From Pseudonocardiales bacterium (GTDB lineage: Bacteria; Actinomycetota; Actinomycetes; Mycobacteriales; Pseudonocardiaceae): a DNA stretch of 64,000 nucleotides. The position numbers and the translations under genes were made by a program. The first letter of the stretch is position 1; every line of letters starts with the position of its first letter. The DNA is taken from positions 93,797 to 157,796 of the forward strand of contig JAFAUB010000049.1 of assembly GCA_019243635.1 (NCBI GenBank). Reading direction: 5' to 3'. Of the stretch, positions 39,718 through 49,222 are shown one piece after another. The notes under the pieces were generated by a model that saw only the letters and a list, made by a program, of their open reading frames with translations, ran no database searches and was not told the DNA's origin.

Positions 39718-40475
39718 GCTCGAAGCACCTCCCGCCGCGCCACGGGGGTCATCAGGGCTTTGGCGCTCAACACCCCGTCGCCATCGTAGTTCGCAGAGCG
39801 TGCGGCCGTGACGCCTTTCAGGTGAAATCGACAGGCTGGACGACAACCTTAAGGGGGCTGGACGCTGACCGGACCAGACCGTGATCATTGACGTGACCAC
39901 GCTGCTTTGCTTCTTGTGGTGTTCTTCTGGTCGTGTCCTTGCGGGGACGGTTAGCCTCACACGGCCCAACGGTCGGTCGCTCCCGTTTCGTCGGCCGATA
40001 GATCGGGCAGAATGGCGGTGAGCTCCGCTGTCTGTCTACGTGGGAAGTGAGCTGCGCGGCCTCGGCCAGGTCGATACTGTCGCTCTTGTCGTACACGAGA
40101 GGTACGCGCATCCGCCAGACCCCGGTTGCCATCGGATGGCCCGCTGCGTAGTCCCTTGACGAAGGTCGCACCACGGCTGGGCTGGTGCGCACGGTGACAG
40201 CGATCTCGGAGTTACCGCAGACACCAGTGCGGCGCGCATCACCCGACAGGTCCGGCGGCGCGAACCATGGAGGAGATCACCCAGCGCCTGTACCGTGAAG
40301 GCACACGGTTGCCGCCACCCCGGGTCGTTGTCGTCCGTCGCCGGATGGCCGATGCCTCCACCACCGCTCACGCCTCAACCCCTATTCTCGACAGCACGTT
40401 CTCGGGACCTGGCAGCTCAAGGCCACAATCCAGTCCGATCACCTGGGCGGGAATCATCGGTGAGAGCCCCGGATG
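39718..40475. other. Degenerate region without an intact gene
   Basis: No complete gene is evident. A minus-strand phrase (about 40190-40020, containing MATGVWRMRVPLVYDKSDSID) looks like the remains of a coding region I cannot identify. GC is lower than in the flanks. This marks the left edge of the accessory region. Confidence 0.4.
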
Positions 40476-41560
40476 TCATTGTCTGGGGAGTCTATCCATA
40501 CCCACTGCTGTGCCGGTTTGACGCTCAACCCGAAGCGTTACCACCCGGGTCGGCCCATCGTGATCCAGGCGGAATGTGCGTCCTCGATGATTCGCCAGAG
40601 TTGGTGGGGTCCGGCTTCCCAGACCTGGCTGTCCTGGTCGATCTCGCACCAGGATCCGTCGGCCGCGGCGAGGAACGTCGTGGTGGGTGGTGTGCTGTGT
40701 CCTTGCCGGACAGCCCGAACGCGATGCCGGCGGGTAGCTGGAAGTGCGCGAGAAACCACGGCACGGGATGCTCCCACGGCCGGGTGAGGTCCAGGGTGCT
40801 GCCGCGCAGCGGGCGGTGGCGCGGTCCCGGGTGGGGTCCGGCCGTGGTGAGCCGTAGGTCTCGCCGATGCGGCGCATGGCCATGAAGCTGCCGTAGGTGC
40901 GGTCGAACCGGCCCTCGGCGCCATCACTGGTCCTGCGCAGCAGCACGAGGTTCCCGGCCGGCTGAGCCGGTGTGACGTCGGCCAGGATCAAGCCTTCTTC
41001 GCGGGTCTGTTCGACCTACGACCAGGGCACGGCGGAGACGGAGCAGGTGGTGATGACCCGGTCGTAGGGAGCGTGTTCGGGCAGGTCGTCCGCGCCGTCG
41101 GCGGTGACCAGGGTGGGATGGTAGCCGATCTTGGCGAGACGCTCCCGCACCAACCTGATCAGCGTGGGCTCGATGTCCACGGCGAACACATGTTGATCAC
41201 CGAGCCGGTGGGACAGCAGGGCCGCGTTGTATCCCGTGCCGGCGCCGATCTCCAGCACATCGTGCCCGTCGCGGATGTCGAGAGCCTCCAGCATGCGGGT
41301 CATCAACGCCGGCATGCTGGTGGAGGACAATCCGTCGAGTAGCACGAACAGGGCCGTGTTGGAGTAGACCAGGTCCAGGTCATCCGTGGTGTCCGTGGCT
41401 GATCCACTGGTCCGTGCCGGCTGAAACCAACCGAAGTCCTCAACGAGTTCCTAGTCAAGGCTGGTGGTGCACCCACCACTTGACACCAAGGGCGCCAGGC
41501 CGGAGGCACACAGCGCGTCGATGAAGTGGGCGTGGTCAGCCGCAGCTAGTTCGTCCACCT
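40476..41560 (-). pseudogene. Degenerate PCMT-like methyltransferase
   Basis: The minus strand keeps a recognisable core of a protein-L-isoaspartate O-methyltransferase-like domain: LSSTSMPALMTRMLEALDIRDG, VLEIGAGTGYNAALLSHRLG, VFAVDIEP, LVTADGADDLPEHAPYDRVI. After a stop near 41016 the sequence continues in other frames as ILADVTPAQPAGNLVLLRR, WFLAHFQLPAGIAF, and DSQVWEAGPHQLWRIIEDAH. At least three frameshifts are needed. The long C-terminal region resembles methyltransferases linked with ATP-grasp-modified RiPP clusters, but no precursor or ATP-grasp gene is here. Confidence 0.7.
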
Positions 41561-42224
41561 AGTGCTTCTCTTCGCCATCATCGGGTGGCGGCAGCGGACG
41601 GCCTTCTGCTGGCCATTGCAGCTGATCTCTTCTTCGTCACTGTCCCGATGCTTGCCGTCATCCTTTCGTCCGGCGGCTTGTCGTCCACGGCACTCCTCTC
41701 TTCGATCGGGTCGCATGATGATGGGGGGTTATGACCGGCGGCCGATACGGTCGGCGAGGGTGCGGGCGTCGGCGTCGGCGATGAGCACCCCGAAGCCGGC
41801 GGCCTACGAGGTGGCCTCCGACGGATCGGACTACCGCCGCTACCTCGACGGGGCCGACGCGCCCACCCCTGAGCACAAGCAGCCTTGGCCGGACACCCTG
41901 CGCGCGTGGGCCGAGCAGGGCCGTGACGAATTGTCCCCGTCGTCGTACGTCGTCACTGCGGTCGCTCGTCATGTCTTGATCAGTTGACCGACGTGTCCTT
42001 GTCTCAGTACTCGTCCTGCCGCCGGATCTGGCGCACAACGGGCTCGTTGTCTGGGTTCACGATCAGGAGTGTCCTTAAGGCTGCCTCGGGATTCTACGGT
42101 GCCGGTGACACCCGATCATCGTATAGATCATCGTTCACATCCCAACCCTATGTACACTGAGCGTCGAGTGACCAACGGGAGGATGCCGCCTCCACGTTCA
42201 CGATCGGTGCTGTACGCTCGCAAC
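41561..42224. other. Degenerate region
   Basis: No intact gene. Plus-strand phrase AYEVASDGSDYRRYLDGADAP (about 41805-41870) and a minus-strand tail GFGVLIADADARTLADRIG look like fragments of different genes. The last 100 bases are AT-richer and probably hold the promoter of the gene at 42225. Confidence 0.35.
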
Positions 42225-42887
42225 GTGAACGCAAAGACCCAGGTGGGAGTGATCCGAGCGCTGCTGGCGGAAGTGAACAGCCGGACGGCCGAGATCGAGG
42301 CCAAGCTGGCTGATCTCCAGGTAGAGCGGCGCGGACTGGAACTGTCGCTTGCCCGCCTCACCGCCGAGGTTGCTGCCGAGGATGACCGGAGTGTTGCGCA
42401 GTCTCAGCAGATCAACAGTGAGGCGTTCCCGCGACAGTCGCCCGAGCTCAGCCCTCGCGAGGAGGGGTGGCCGCTCGGCATGACGGCAGCCGTGGGGCGG
42501 GTACTCGAGGACGCGACGAAGCCCCTGGCACCAGCCGACATCGTGAACACGTTGAACTCTGTCGGCTTGCGCCAGGAGGACTCCGAGTCCGTGCGGGGGG
42601 CACTCAGTTACCTGAGACGTCGGGGTAAAGCGATCGCCGTCGGTCGTTCCCAGTGGGTCCTCGTCAACGGCGCCGTACACCAGCGCCTGCAGCGGGAGAG
42701 GAAGGCGGACGCCACATACGTCGAGACGGCCCCTGTGGAAGCAGGGGCCGTCTCGACTCCCGTCCATTCGATCATGGAGGGAGGTGGCGCCAATGGCACC
42801 GAAAGCAGTGCTCGCGATCTCTATTCGGTTAGGCAGCCGGACGATCGCGATCACCGTCACGGCGCCCCCATAGGGGCACCTAGCTGA
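42225..42887 (+). CDS. Coiled-coil plus winged-helix-like protein
   Basis: From GTG 42225 about 220 residues. Residues 10-55 form a heptad-patterned coiled coil (ALLAEVNSRTAEIEAKLADLQVERRGLELSL). Residues about 85-150 look like a winged helix (GVLEDATKPLAPADIVNTLNSVG-type segment, then GALSYLRRRGKAIAVGRSQWVLV), as in small actinobacterial DNA-binding proteins. The last 50 residues are low-complexity and cross a perfect hairpin (42719-42756), so the true gene may once have ended earlier. A terminator follows. It probably regulates or organises the adjacent accessory module. Confidence 0.5.
   Translation: MNAKTQVGVIRALLAEVNSRTAEIEAKLADLQVERRGLELSLARLTAEVAAEDDRSVAQSQQINSEAFPRQSPELSPREEGWPLGMTAAVGRVLEDATKPLAPADIVNTLNSVGLRQEDSESVRGALSYLRRRGKAIAVGRSQWVLVNGAVHQRLQRERKADATYVETAPVEAGAVSTPVHSIMEGGGANGTESSARDLYSVRQPDDRDHRHGAPIGAPS
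42719..42756. repeat. Perfect 16-base inverted repeat within a coding frame
   Basis: Arms 42719-42734 and 42741-42756 (GTCGAGACGGCCCCTG and complement) with a six-base loop. It looks like a terminator hairpin but lies inside the open frame of the coiled-coil protein, close to its end. Confidence 0.8.
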
Positions 42888-42894
42888 CAGGAGT

Positions 42895-42930
42895 CCTGGT
42901 GGTCCAACGTGGACGCGTTGGACCACCAGG
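42895..42930 (+). terminator. Hairpin terminator after the coiled-coil gene
   Basis: CCTGGTGGTCCAACG and its exact complement (42895-42909, 42916-42930) form a 15-base stem with a six-base loop eight bases after the stop codon. No T-tract, as usual in high-GC genomes. Confidence 0.65.
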
Positions 42931-42983
42931 CCCCGTCAAGCGGGCGGCGGCGTGGTGCCCGGGAGGTCAGTGGAAGTTCTCCC

Positions 42984-43008
42984 GGGGGTTCGAGTCCCCC
43001 GCCGTCCA
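42984..43008 (+). other. tRNA-like 3' end fragment (candidate attachment site)
   Basis: GGGGG-TTCGAGT-CCCCC is a perfect T-arm with the seven-base TTCGAGT loop, followed by a seven-base acceptor strand GCCGTCC and an A at the discriminator position. No matching 5' acceptor (GGACGGC) or D-arm lies upstream, so it is only the 3' end of a tRNA, as left at integration sites. It directly abuts the first 70-base direct repeat. Confidence 0.45.
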
Positions 43009-43010
43009 CA

Positions 43011-43080
43011 GTTTTAGACCATCTGTCTCACGGCGAATCGTTCACGCAGGTCAGCGTGGGTTCGAGTAAGCGCCCACTAC
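43011..43080 (+). repeat. 70-base direct repeat, left copy
   Basis: Matches 47511-47580 in the same orientation at 59 of 70 positions by my count, with an uninterrupted identical core of 34 bases (43039-43072). The copies are exactly 4,500 bases apart and enclose the ATPase/protease genes. Confidence 0.9.
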
Positions 43081-43424
43081 CTTGCCCCCGAGTCTTGATC
43101 AGCCAAGTACCCTAACGAGGGGCGTGACCTGTCACGGACGGCTGTGGGGCTGCGCACTCTTGGCTTCGGGACCAGGGGTCGGCGTGGCGAGCTGGCAGCA
43201 GCCCGAAGATCTTGTATGGATGAAACTAACTGCAAGTAGACGACATCTCGACGTTGCCAACCGCAGCCTGCATACTCGGTCGGGGGGAGCTTGGAGTATC
43301 ACGGAGGTGCTCTCGTGCCGCTCAGGGTGGGGACGTAGGAGTGTCGATCCCTGGCCTCGGGATCATCGATCTTGATCTAGGTGGAAGGATGGTCTGTCGC
43401 CAGACACGAGGGAAGGCGAGGTAA

Positions 43425-44402
43425 ATGGCACGCGCAGATCTTTTGCTTGCGCTCGTCCGATCCGGTGCAGGGGGCGATGAACTTGCCTTCCGAAGAGCAG
43501 CCGAAGCGCTCATCGCGGAGGAAGAGGCGAAGAAACACGGTGTGTTGGCTTCTCAGCTCGCAGAAGCACTCACTAAGCGGCGTTCCAACGTTGCATCTAA
43601 CGTCACTTCGCTGGTCCGCAATGAGGTAACTGGAACTCTTCTACATGAGCGCGACCCGGAGCGACGTATCACCGATCTCGTGCTGCCCGGACAAGTTCGT
43701 CAGATTTGCAGTGAGGTCATCGAAGAGCACTACCGCCGTGATCTTTTGCGAAGTCATGGTGTCGAACCACGTCACAGACTGTTGTTCATCGGTCCTCCGG
43801 GCGGAGGAAAAACCTCACTGGCAGAAGCTTTAGCAACAGAGCTGATGGTTCCGTTGTTGACTGTGCGTTACGAAGGACTGATTGGGAGTTTTCTCGGTGA
43901 GACCGGGGCGCGGATGGAGACACTTTTCGCGGCGGTCAGGATAAGACCTTGTGTGTTGTTTTTCGACGAGTTCGATACTGTAGCAAAGGAACGTGGTGAC
44001 ACACATGAGACTGGCGAGATCAAGCGTGTAGTAAGCACACTGCTTCTTCAAGTCGATCGCTTGCCCAGTCATGTCATCGTAATCGCCGCGACAAATCATG
44101 CCGAGTTGCTTGACCGTGCAGTTTGGCGGCGGATGCAGGTTCGGGTGGAACTGCCCGCACCAACCCGTGCAGGCAAAGTTGAGTGGCTGAACGCATGGTC
44201 AGAACGGACAGGGATTGAGTTTGGATTGTCCCTGCGAACTATCGCCGACCGGCTTACGTACGTAAGTTACGCCGAGCTTGAAGAATTCGCCTCAGACGTC
44301 CAGCGTCGAGCGATACTCTCTGGCCCCGAGCCGGACGTTCGTGATGTTACGAAAAGACTGCTTGATCAGTGGAGCAAACGGGCAGGTGTCGATAAGGAAT
44401 GA
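43425..44402 (+). CDS. AAA+ ATPase of an ATPase/subtilase module
   Basis: 325 residues from ATG 43425 (GGCGAGG upstream). A helical N-terminal region (1-110) precedes a single AAA+ domain of the FtsH/spastin-like kind: Walker A GPPGGGKTS (123-131), Walker B CVLFFDEFD (176-184), sensor-1 Asn in IAATNHAELLD (224) and arginine-finger candidates in RAVWRRMQV. No membrane segment or protease motif. Codon use is less GC-rich than the flanks, which points to acquisition. Its stop overlaps the ATG of the protease gene (ATGA), so ATPase and protease are made together; the ATPase probably unfolds or delivers targets for the subtilase. Confidence 0.88.
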   Translation: MARADLLLALVRSGAGGDELAFRRAAEALIAEEEAKKHGVLASQLAEALTKRRSNVASNVTSLVRNEVTGTLLHERDPERRITDLVLPGQVRQICSEVIEEHYRRDLLRSHGVEPRHRLLFIGPPGGGKTSLAEALATELMVPLLTVRYEGLIGSFLGETGARMETLFAAVRIRPCVLFFDEFDTVAKERGDTHETGEIKRVVSTLLLQVDRLPSHVIVIAATNHAELLDRAVWRRMQVRVELPAPTRAGKVEWLNAWSERTGIEFGLSLRTIADRLTYVSYAELEEFASDVQRRAILSGPEPDVRDVTKRLLDQWSKRAGVDKE

Positions 44403-46924
44403 GTCCAATTCCGGGAGGCTTCGTTCTGGAACGTCCGGTACTTGTGGGTCCTGTCCGAAGCCCCAATCAGATCAAGCTGAACCGGCGCAACAAGCCCAGG
44501 GTCACGCTTCCGAGTCGCCGACGCCAGGGGCAGCGGCTGGATGATCGATTTGAATCGGCAATGCGCCTCTTCGACGAGCAAGTCGATCTGTCAAGTTCAG
44601 TGCAGGCCACCGATCCTCAACTCGTGCTCGTCCTTGAAGCACTAGATGAGAGAACCGATCTCGCACGCGTTGCCGAGCGATTGAACATCGAGATTCTCGT
44701 GGAGATCGAGTCAGCGTCCGAGCCTGACGACGACTTTAAGTTCATTAGCGAAATCCGCGTGAACGGGTAATCGCGTCGTGCCTGCACGCCATCTGCCTCA
44801 ATCGGGGCGCAATGACTGAATTGCTCTCGTTATGGAATGCATGGAAGCGTGATGGACGCCTTAAGCGCAATTACGGCAAACTCGCGGAACTTTTCGCACA
44901 TCTGAAGGATCTGCGCTCTTGGGGGCCAGAGGACCGATTGAAGACCTTTGATATCGAAGCGCGTCTTGCTGGGTTACTTCCCAGCGCAAGGCAGGTCATT
45001 GAAATTGAACTCTGGTATCGCAGGACCGAACAAGTCCGGCAGGCTGTGGAACAGAATGTCACAAGTCTTGTGAGCGCCGCAGGCGGAAGGGTCCTGATGC
45101 GTGCGGTTATTGAGGATATTGGCTATCACGCACTGAAGTGCGATGTTCCTGTTGCTCTCCTACAGCGGCTTGCGCGACGCGACTTCGCCCAGGTCCAGTT
45201 AGTGAGGTCTCCTGACGTCATATACTTACGAGTCGCTGGACAGACGCTCCTGCCTCTCCAGCAAGAAAAGGACTCCGCACCGCTGGATAGTGATGCTCCG
45301 CTGCCTTCCGGTGCGCCCGTCGTCTGTTTGCTTGACGGAGTACCTGTATCCAATCACCGATTGCTCGCAAACCGTGTGATCGTCTACGACCCTGATGAAC
45401 TCAGTGGCGACATGGAAACCACCGGGGCGCTGCGAAAGCACGGTACCGCGATGGCATCTGCCATCGTGTGGGGTGATCGGTCGTCCGCCGAGCTACCTAC
45501 GGCGCGACCTCTGTTGGTTCGCCCGATTCTGACGCCTTCTACCGGAACTGTGGATCAGGTCGAAGAGGTCGCTGATAACCAGCTGACGCCTGATTTGATG
45601 TGGCGCGTCTTTCGAGAGTTATTCGAGGGAGACGACAACTCCGCTCCCATCGGTTCGGACGTGGTTATCGTAAACCTGTCCGTAGCAGACCCCGCTACAC
45701 CGTTCGACACGATCCTGTCGTCATGGGCGCGGATGCTTGACTGGCTTAGTTACACCTACGGGGTCCTTGTGATCGTCTCTGCCGGCAATCACTGCCATCT
45801 GCCTACTTCTCCAACAGACCCGGCGACGATCATTTCCCTGACTGGCGAGCAGCGCCGTGCCGCTATAAACCAAGCAATGTATGATCATCAGGTAGACCGT
45901 CGGCTCCTCTCGCCAGCGGAGTCGATCAACGCGGTCACCGTTGGTGCTCTTCACAGCGATGCCGCCTCAGACTCTCCACTAGGATATCGGTTCGACCCGT
46001 CAGATGGTCTACCAATGGCAAGCCCGATTACCTCGCTCGGTAGTGGCTATCGAAGGAGCGTCAAGCCGGAGCTTGTGGCACCGGGTGGACGCGCGTACTT
46101 CGCCACACCAATTGTGGCTGGTCAAGTTCTGACACTACGGGAGTCAACAGAACGGGGTCCTGGCATCTTGGTCGCATCGCCAACGCCTGGCCGCGAAGTT
46201 TTCACACTCGGAACAAGTCCCGCCACCGCCCTCACAACGCGGCAAGCAGCCGATCTCTACGAGACGATCAATTCTATCATAAGAGCGGCCAGTCTTACTC
46301 GTCGTCAGCAAGCCGTGGGGATCAAAGCCCTCCTTATCCACGGAGCACGCTTTCCCGAAGGCTGTCGAGACGGCTCCGTTACCTCCAGAACGCGTGCTTG
46401 GCTATGGAGCTGTTTCAAGAGACTTCGCAAGAGGCTGTACAAACAACGAGGCGGTTGTCCTGTACTTCGGCAACGTGGGTGCAGCAGAAGAACAAGAACT
46501 TCTCCTTCCCTTACCGGATGGCTTGCAAAGCAAAGACCCAAAGCGTATTACCGCGACGCTCGCTTGGCTCAGCCCAGTGAACTGGCGACATCGGCAGTAT
46601 CGCAGGGCATCGCTGGACTTCGCGGCGCCCACGGGTTTTACCAAATTCGACACTGCATCGGATCTCTCGGATGGAATCGCGAAACGCGGAGCATGTACTG
46701 CGAAACACCTCGTGTGGGATACAACTAAGACCGTCCCGCATGGCCATGGTGACATTCTGACGCTCAAAGTCAAATGTCTCGAACAGGCTGGAGGGCTCCA
46801 GGGAGACCGTATCGACTACGCTGTAGCACTCTCGGTGTGGGTCGCTCCGACGCTCGGTATCGACATTTACAGTCAGGTCCGTGACCAGATCAGAGCCCGA
46901 ATCCCCATTCAGCCCACCTCCTAA
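44399..46924 (+). pseudogene. Large subtilisin-like protease, interrupted by two frameshifts
   Basis: Three pieces read as one protein of about 840 residues. Piece 1 (44399-about 44760) ends at an early TAA. Piece 2 takes over in the next frame upstream of ATG 44812 (LLSLWNAWKRDG, then LKDLRSWGPEDRL) and contains the catalytic set: Asp in VVCLLDGVPVSN, His in RKHGTAMASAIVWG, Asn in VIVSAGNHCH and Ser in GTSPATALTT. Near 46360 the frame shifts again; the C-terminal part (PERVLGYGAVSRD to the stop at 46924) follows in the first frame. The order matches S8-family proteases found beside AAA+ ATPases in bacterial genomes. The start overlaps the ATPase stop. Both breaks could be decay or sequencing errors. 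Confidence 0.85.
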
Positions 46925-47214
46925 GTTTATGGCGTAATCTATGCAGTAGGGAAGGTTGAACCGGAGTCCTCAAGCGTATTATTTGGGGCCTCGACGCCAA
47001 AAAGGGAGACGGAGGCTTTTGTAGGTTCCCTCCCACGTGTATCTATCATAGAGCTTTGCCAGGGTTCTCGGAGTCGAATTTACGCTGATATATGCCTCGG
47101 GAGCTCAGTTAAAAACACAGCGTGCCAGCCATCGCGGACAAAGGAACAGGGCTCCCATCGCTTAGGGTCTCCGCTTTGAACGGCTGCGTGGGTTATGTAT
47201 GTGTTGCGCGACCT
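46925..47214. other. AT-richer gap after the protease gene
   Basis: No gene recognised. GGGAGACGGAGGC followed by a T-rich stretch and GTTCCCTCCC (about 47005-47036) could form a weak hairpin ending the ATPase/protease transcript. Confidence 0.3.
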
Positions 47215-47510
47215 TTACGACGTACGCCGTGCTGGTGTAGTAGTCGCGCAACGCTGCGCTCGCTGACATTGAGCGTCTCGGCTATCTGCTTGGCTGTGGT
47301 ACCCGATCTGTAGAGATCGATCATGGTATGAAGGTCTTCGGGGAGAAGCGGTCACGCAGACTCCACCAGCGTGTGGTGCTGCGCACCTCGCCGCTAGCGT
47401 TAGAGTCCAGCCGGTCATCCTGGCTGGCTTCCTCTGGCAAGATCACCGCTACCCGTTGGAGCTGTTCTCGCAGGTCGGAGCTGTTCGAGTAAGCTACCAG
47501 CAGGTCGACA
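47215..47510 (-). pseudogene. Recombinase-type HTH gene, decayed copy 1
   Basis: On the minus strand the sequence follows the intact copy at 49223-49558 closely: DLLVAYSNSSDLREQLQRVAVI, TRWWSLRDRFSP, then after a one-base loss in a C-run (near 47340) MIDLYRSGTTAKQIAE and SVARLLHQHGVRR in the next frame. It ends at the right-hand direct repeat. Confidence 0.8.
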
Positions 47511-47580
47511 GTTTTAGACCGCCTGTTCTACGGTGAGCCGTTCACGCAGGTCAGCGTGGGTTCGAGTAAGCGTGCACTAT
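47511..47580 (+). repeat. 70-base direct repeat, right copy
   Basis: Partner of 43011-43080, same orientation, with the 34-base identical core at 47539-47572. It lies immediately after the decayed HTH copy and closes the 4.5-kb ATPase/protease segment. Confidence 0.9.
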
Positions 47581-47684
47581 GTAGTGAAACCAGACAAGCG
47601 TGCATTATGCTGGCTGCGCGACGGTTCTATCGAAAGCTTCGTTCTACGTGAGTTCCAGGGACTCGGCGTGGGTTGGAGGCAGGG

Positions 47685-48926
47685 CTACCCCAACACCTTA
47701 GGGTTACATTGGGACAGGTTGGGTACGGTGGCTGCATCGAGGAACCAGGTACGAATGGTGGTGCGCGAGACCGCCAGCGCAGCCTTGTGCAACTCCCGGT
47801 GCTGTATTTTGCCCGGTGAGAGAGTTCCCCAAGCGTGTGGAATTTCGAGGTTGTGGAGTCCATCCCCGTGGACCAGAATCGAACGCAATCGGTACATTTC
47901 CGTGCGCTTCTGTGGTGCCTCGTTGGCGGCGTATGTCTCGACGAAGTTGCGGAAGCGGGCCGTTGGCCCTGGGCTTCGGTCGAGCTCGCAGCATGGGCAG
48001 CGGTCGGGCTTACTCTTTGGGACGAGTGCCTCGACGGCGTTGATTGCTGCAATGTAACTGAGTGACTTTGACAGATCCCAGACCCGGTAGGAGGCGTCAA
48101 GCCAGTAGCTGGCGCGCAGAAGTTTGTCGCGAGTGCGGGCATCGGCGTTGTCAAAGCGGTCGAACGCGGCGTCGAGGCAGGTGGGCAGGTCCATCCCTTC
48201 TTCCCTGACGCCTCGTCGCGCGTAATACTCATCGTCGGGTGTGACGAGGAGCCTTGGGTGTTCTGCCGGATCGGAGAAATTATCGGCGAGGGCGGTGAAG
48301 TCGCCGCCGACCATGTACCCCTCATTCACATACTCGGTATGCACTTCACCCGTCGTCGGCTCAGGCAGCATTACCCAATGGTACGGAAGGGTATCCGACC
48401 CGCTCGTGATCTGGTCTCTCAACAGCAGCGAGAAGAGTAGACGGAGTTCCCAGTAGCGTCTCCGTGAACGCATTATCGCAATCGCGTCGTTGGTGGATTT
48501 GCGCACCCGGTACTCAAGGATGAGCGGGTGCTCGCCTAACTGAAAGCCAGGCCGCGGGGCGTTTGGCGGGGCGGGCATGATCTGCCACTCATCGCCGTGT
48601 CGCCAGAATCCGCTGACCTCTGGCACGCTGAACATTATTGCACGACGGACTTCGAAGCCCGTGTCAGATTCGAAAGTTTCCCGGGTACGTTCGCGCAGCA
48701 TTACGACGATTTCGTCCGTCAGGTCCGGCCCAGGCTCGCACCGCATGACATGGCCCTTCGTGCTGTACACCAAATCAAGCACGTGTCCCTGCTCATTAAA
48801 GTACGTGACACAATTCTCCGATTGCCATCCGCTGAGCGGAAAAAAGCCACCAAGGACGCCGACAAGTTCCTCATCCGGGATGTTGCCCAACCTGAGCACG
48901 TCGCCAAGCTCGTCTGCGTTGATCAT
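47685..48926 (-). CDS. HEPN-type protein of unknown function
   Basis: 413 residues, ATG 48926. The N-terminal 250 residues are mixed alpha/beta and match nothing I know (WRHGDEWQIMPAPPN, ILEYRVRKSTNDAIAIM, YWELRLLFSLLL). The C-terminal part has a helix SKSLSYIAAINAVEALV, a CPCC cluster and RLRSILVHGDGL with Arg348 and His353 as an RxxxxH motif, the signature of HEPN ribonucleases and close to Apea-like HEPN domains. Such proteins are common effectors in phage defence. It lies just outside the direct-repeat module. GC is lower than the core genome. Confidence 0.65.
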   Translation of the reverse strand: MINADELGDVLRLGNIPDEELVGVLGGFFPLSGWQSENCVTYFNEQGHVLDLVYSTKGHVMRCEPGPDLTDEIVVMLRERTRETFESDTGFEVRRAIMFSVPEVSGFWRHGDEWQIMPAPPNAPRPGFQLGEHPLILEYRVRKSTNDAIAIMRSRRRYWELRLLFSLLLRDQITSGSDTLPYHWVMLPEPTTGEVHTEYVNEGYMVGGDFTALADNFSDPAEHPRLLVTPDDEYYARRGVREEGMDLPTCLDAAFDRFDNADARTRDKLLRASYWLDASYRVWDLSKSLSYIAAINAVEALVPKSKPDRCPCCELDRSPGPTARFRNFVETYAANEAPQKRTEMYRLRSILVHGDGLHNLEIPHAWGTLSPGKIQHRELHKAALAVSRTTIRTWFLDAATVPNLSQCNPKVLG

Positions 48927-49222
48927 GTGTCTCCCTCGTATCGCGCTGGACGACCCTAGCGGTAGGTAAGACCGGAAAGGTCACCCCCCGCCAGGAGCCC
49001 CTTACGTGCAACCTGACGGGGCTAGACAAGTCTACGGACCGGGCGTTCTTACAGGTCAAGCTGCTAATCCGGCGATCTTTGGGCCTCTTGCCGCCGGTCC
49101 AACGTGTCCTCAGCCAGCCGGTTGACAGCCGCTGCTACCTATGCTGCCGTACTCACCGGCAAGACGGTGACTGCGAGCCTTCCACCCCCATGTAAACAGA
49201 TCCACTATGCGCTGTGCCCGAA
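48927..49222. other. Gap without a recognised gene
   Basis: No supported frame. It must contain the promoter of the HEPN-type gene at its left end; the 3' end of the HTH gene forms its right border. Confidence 0.3.

Noticed and set aside
42911..43008. Complete tRNA gene
   Set aside because: Only the T-arm and 3' acceptor strand are present; no 5' acceptor, D-arm or anticodon arm of the right spacing fits.
43011..47580. CRISPR array, because of repeats with the same core
   Set aside because: Only two copies, 4.5 kb apart, with genes between them; no regular spacers anywhere in the window.
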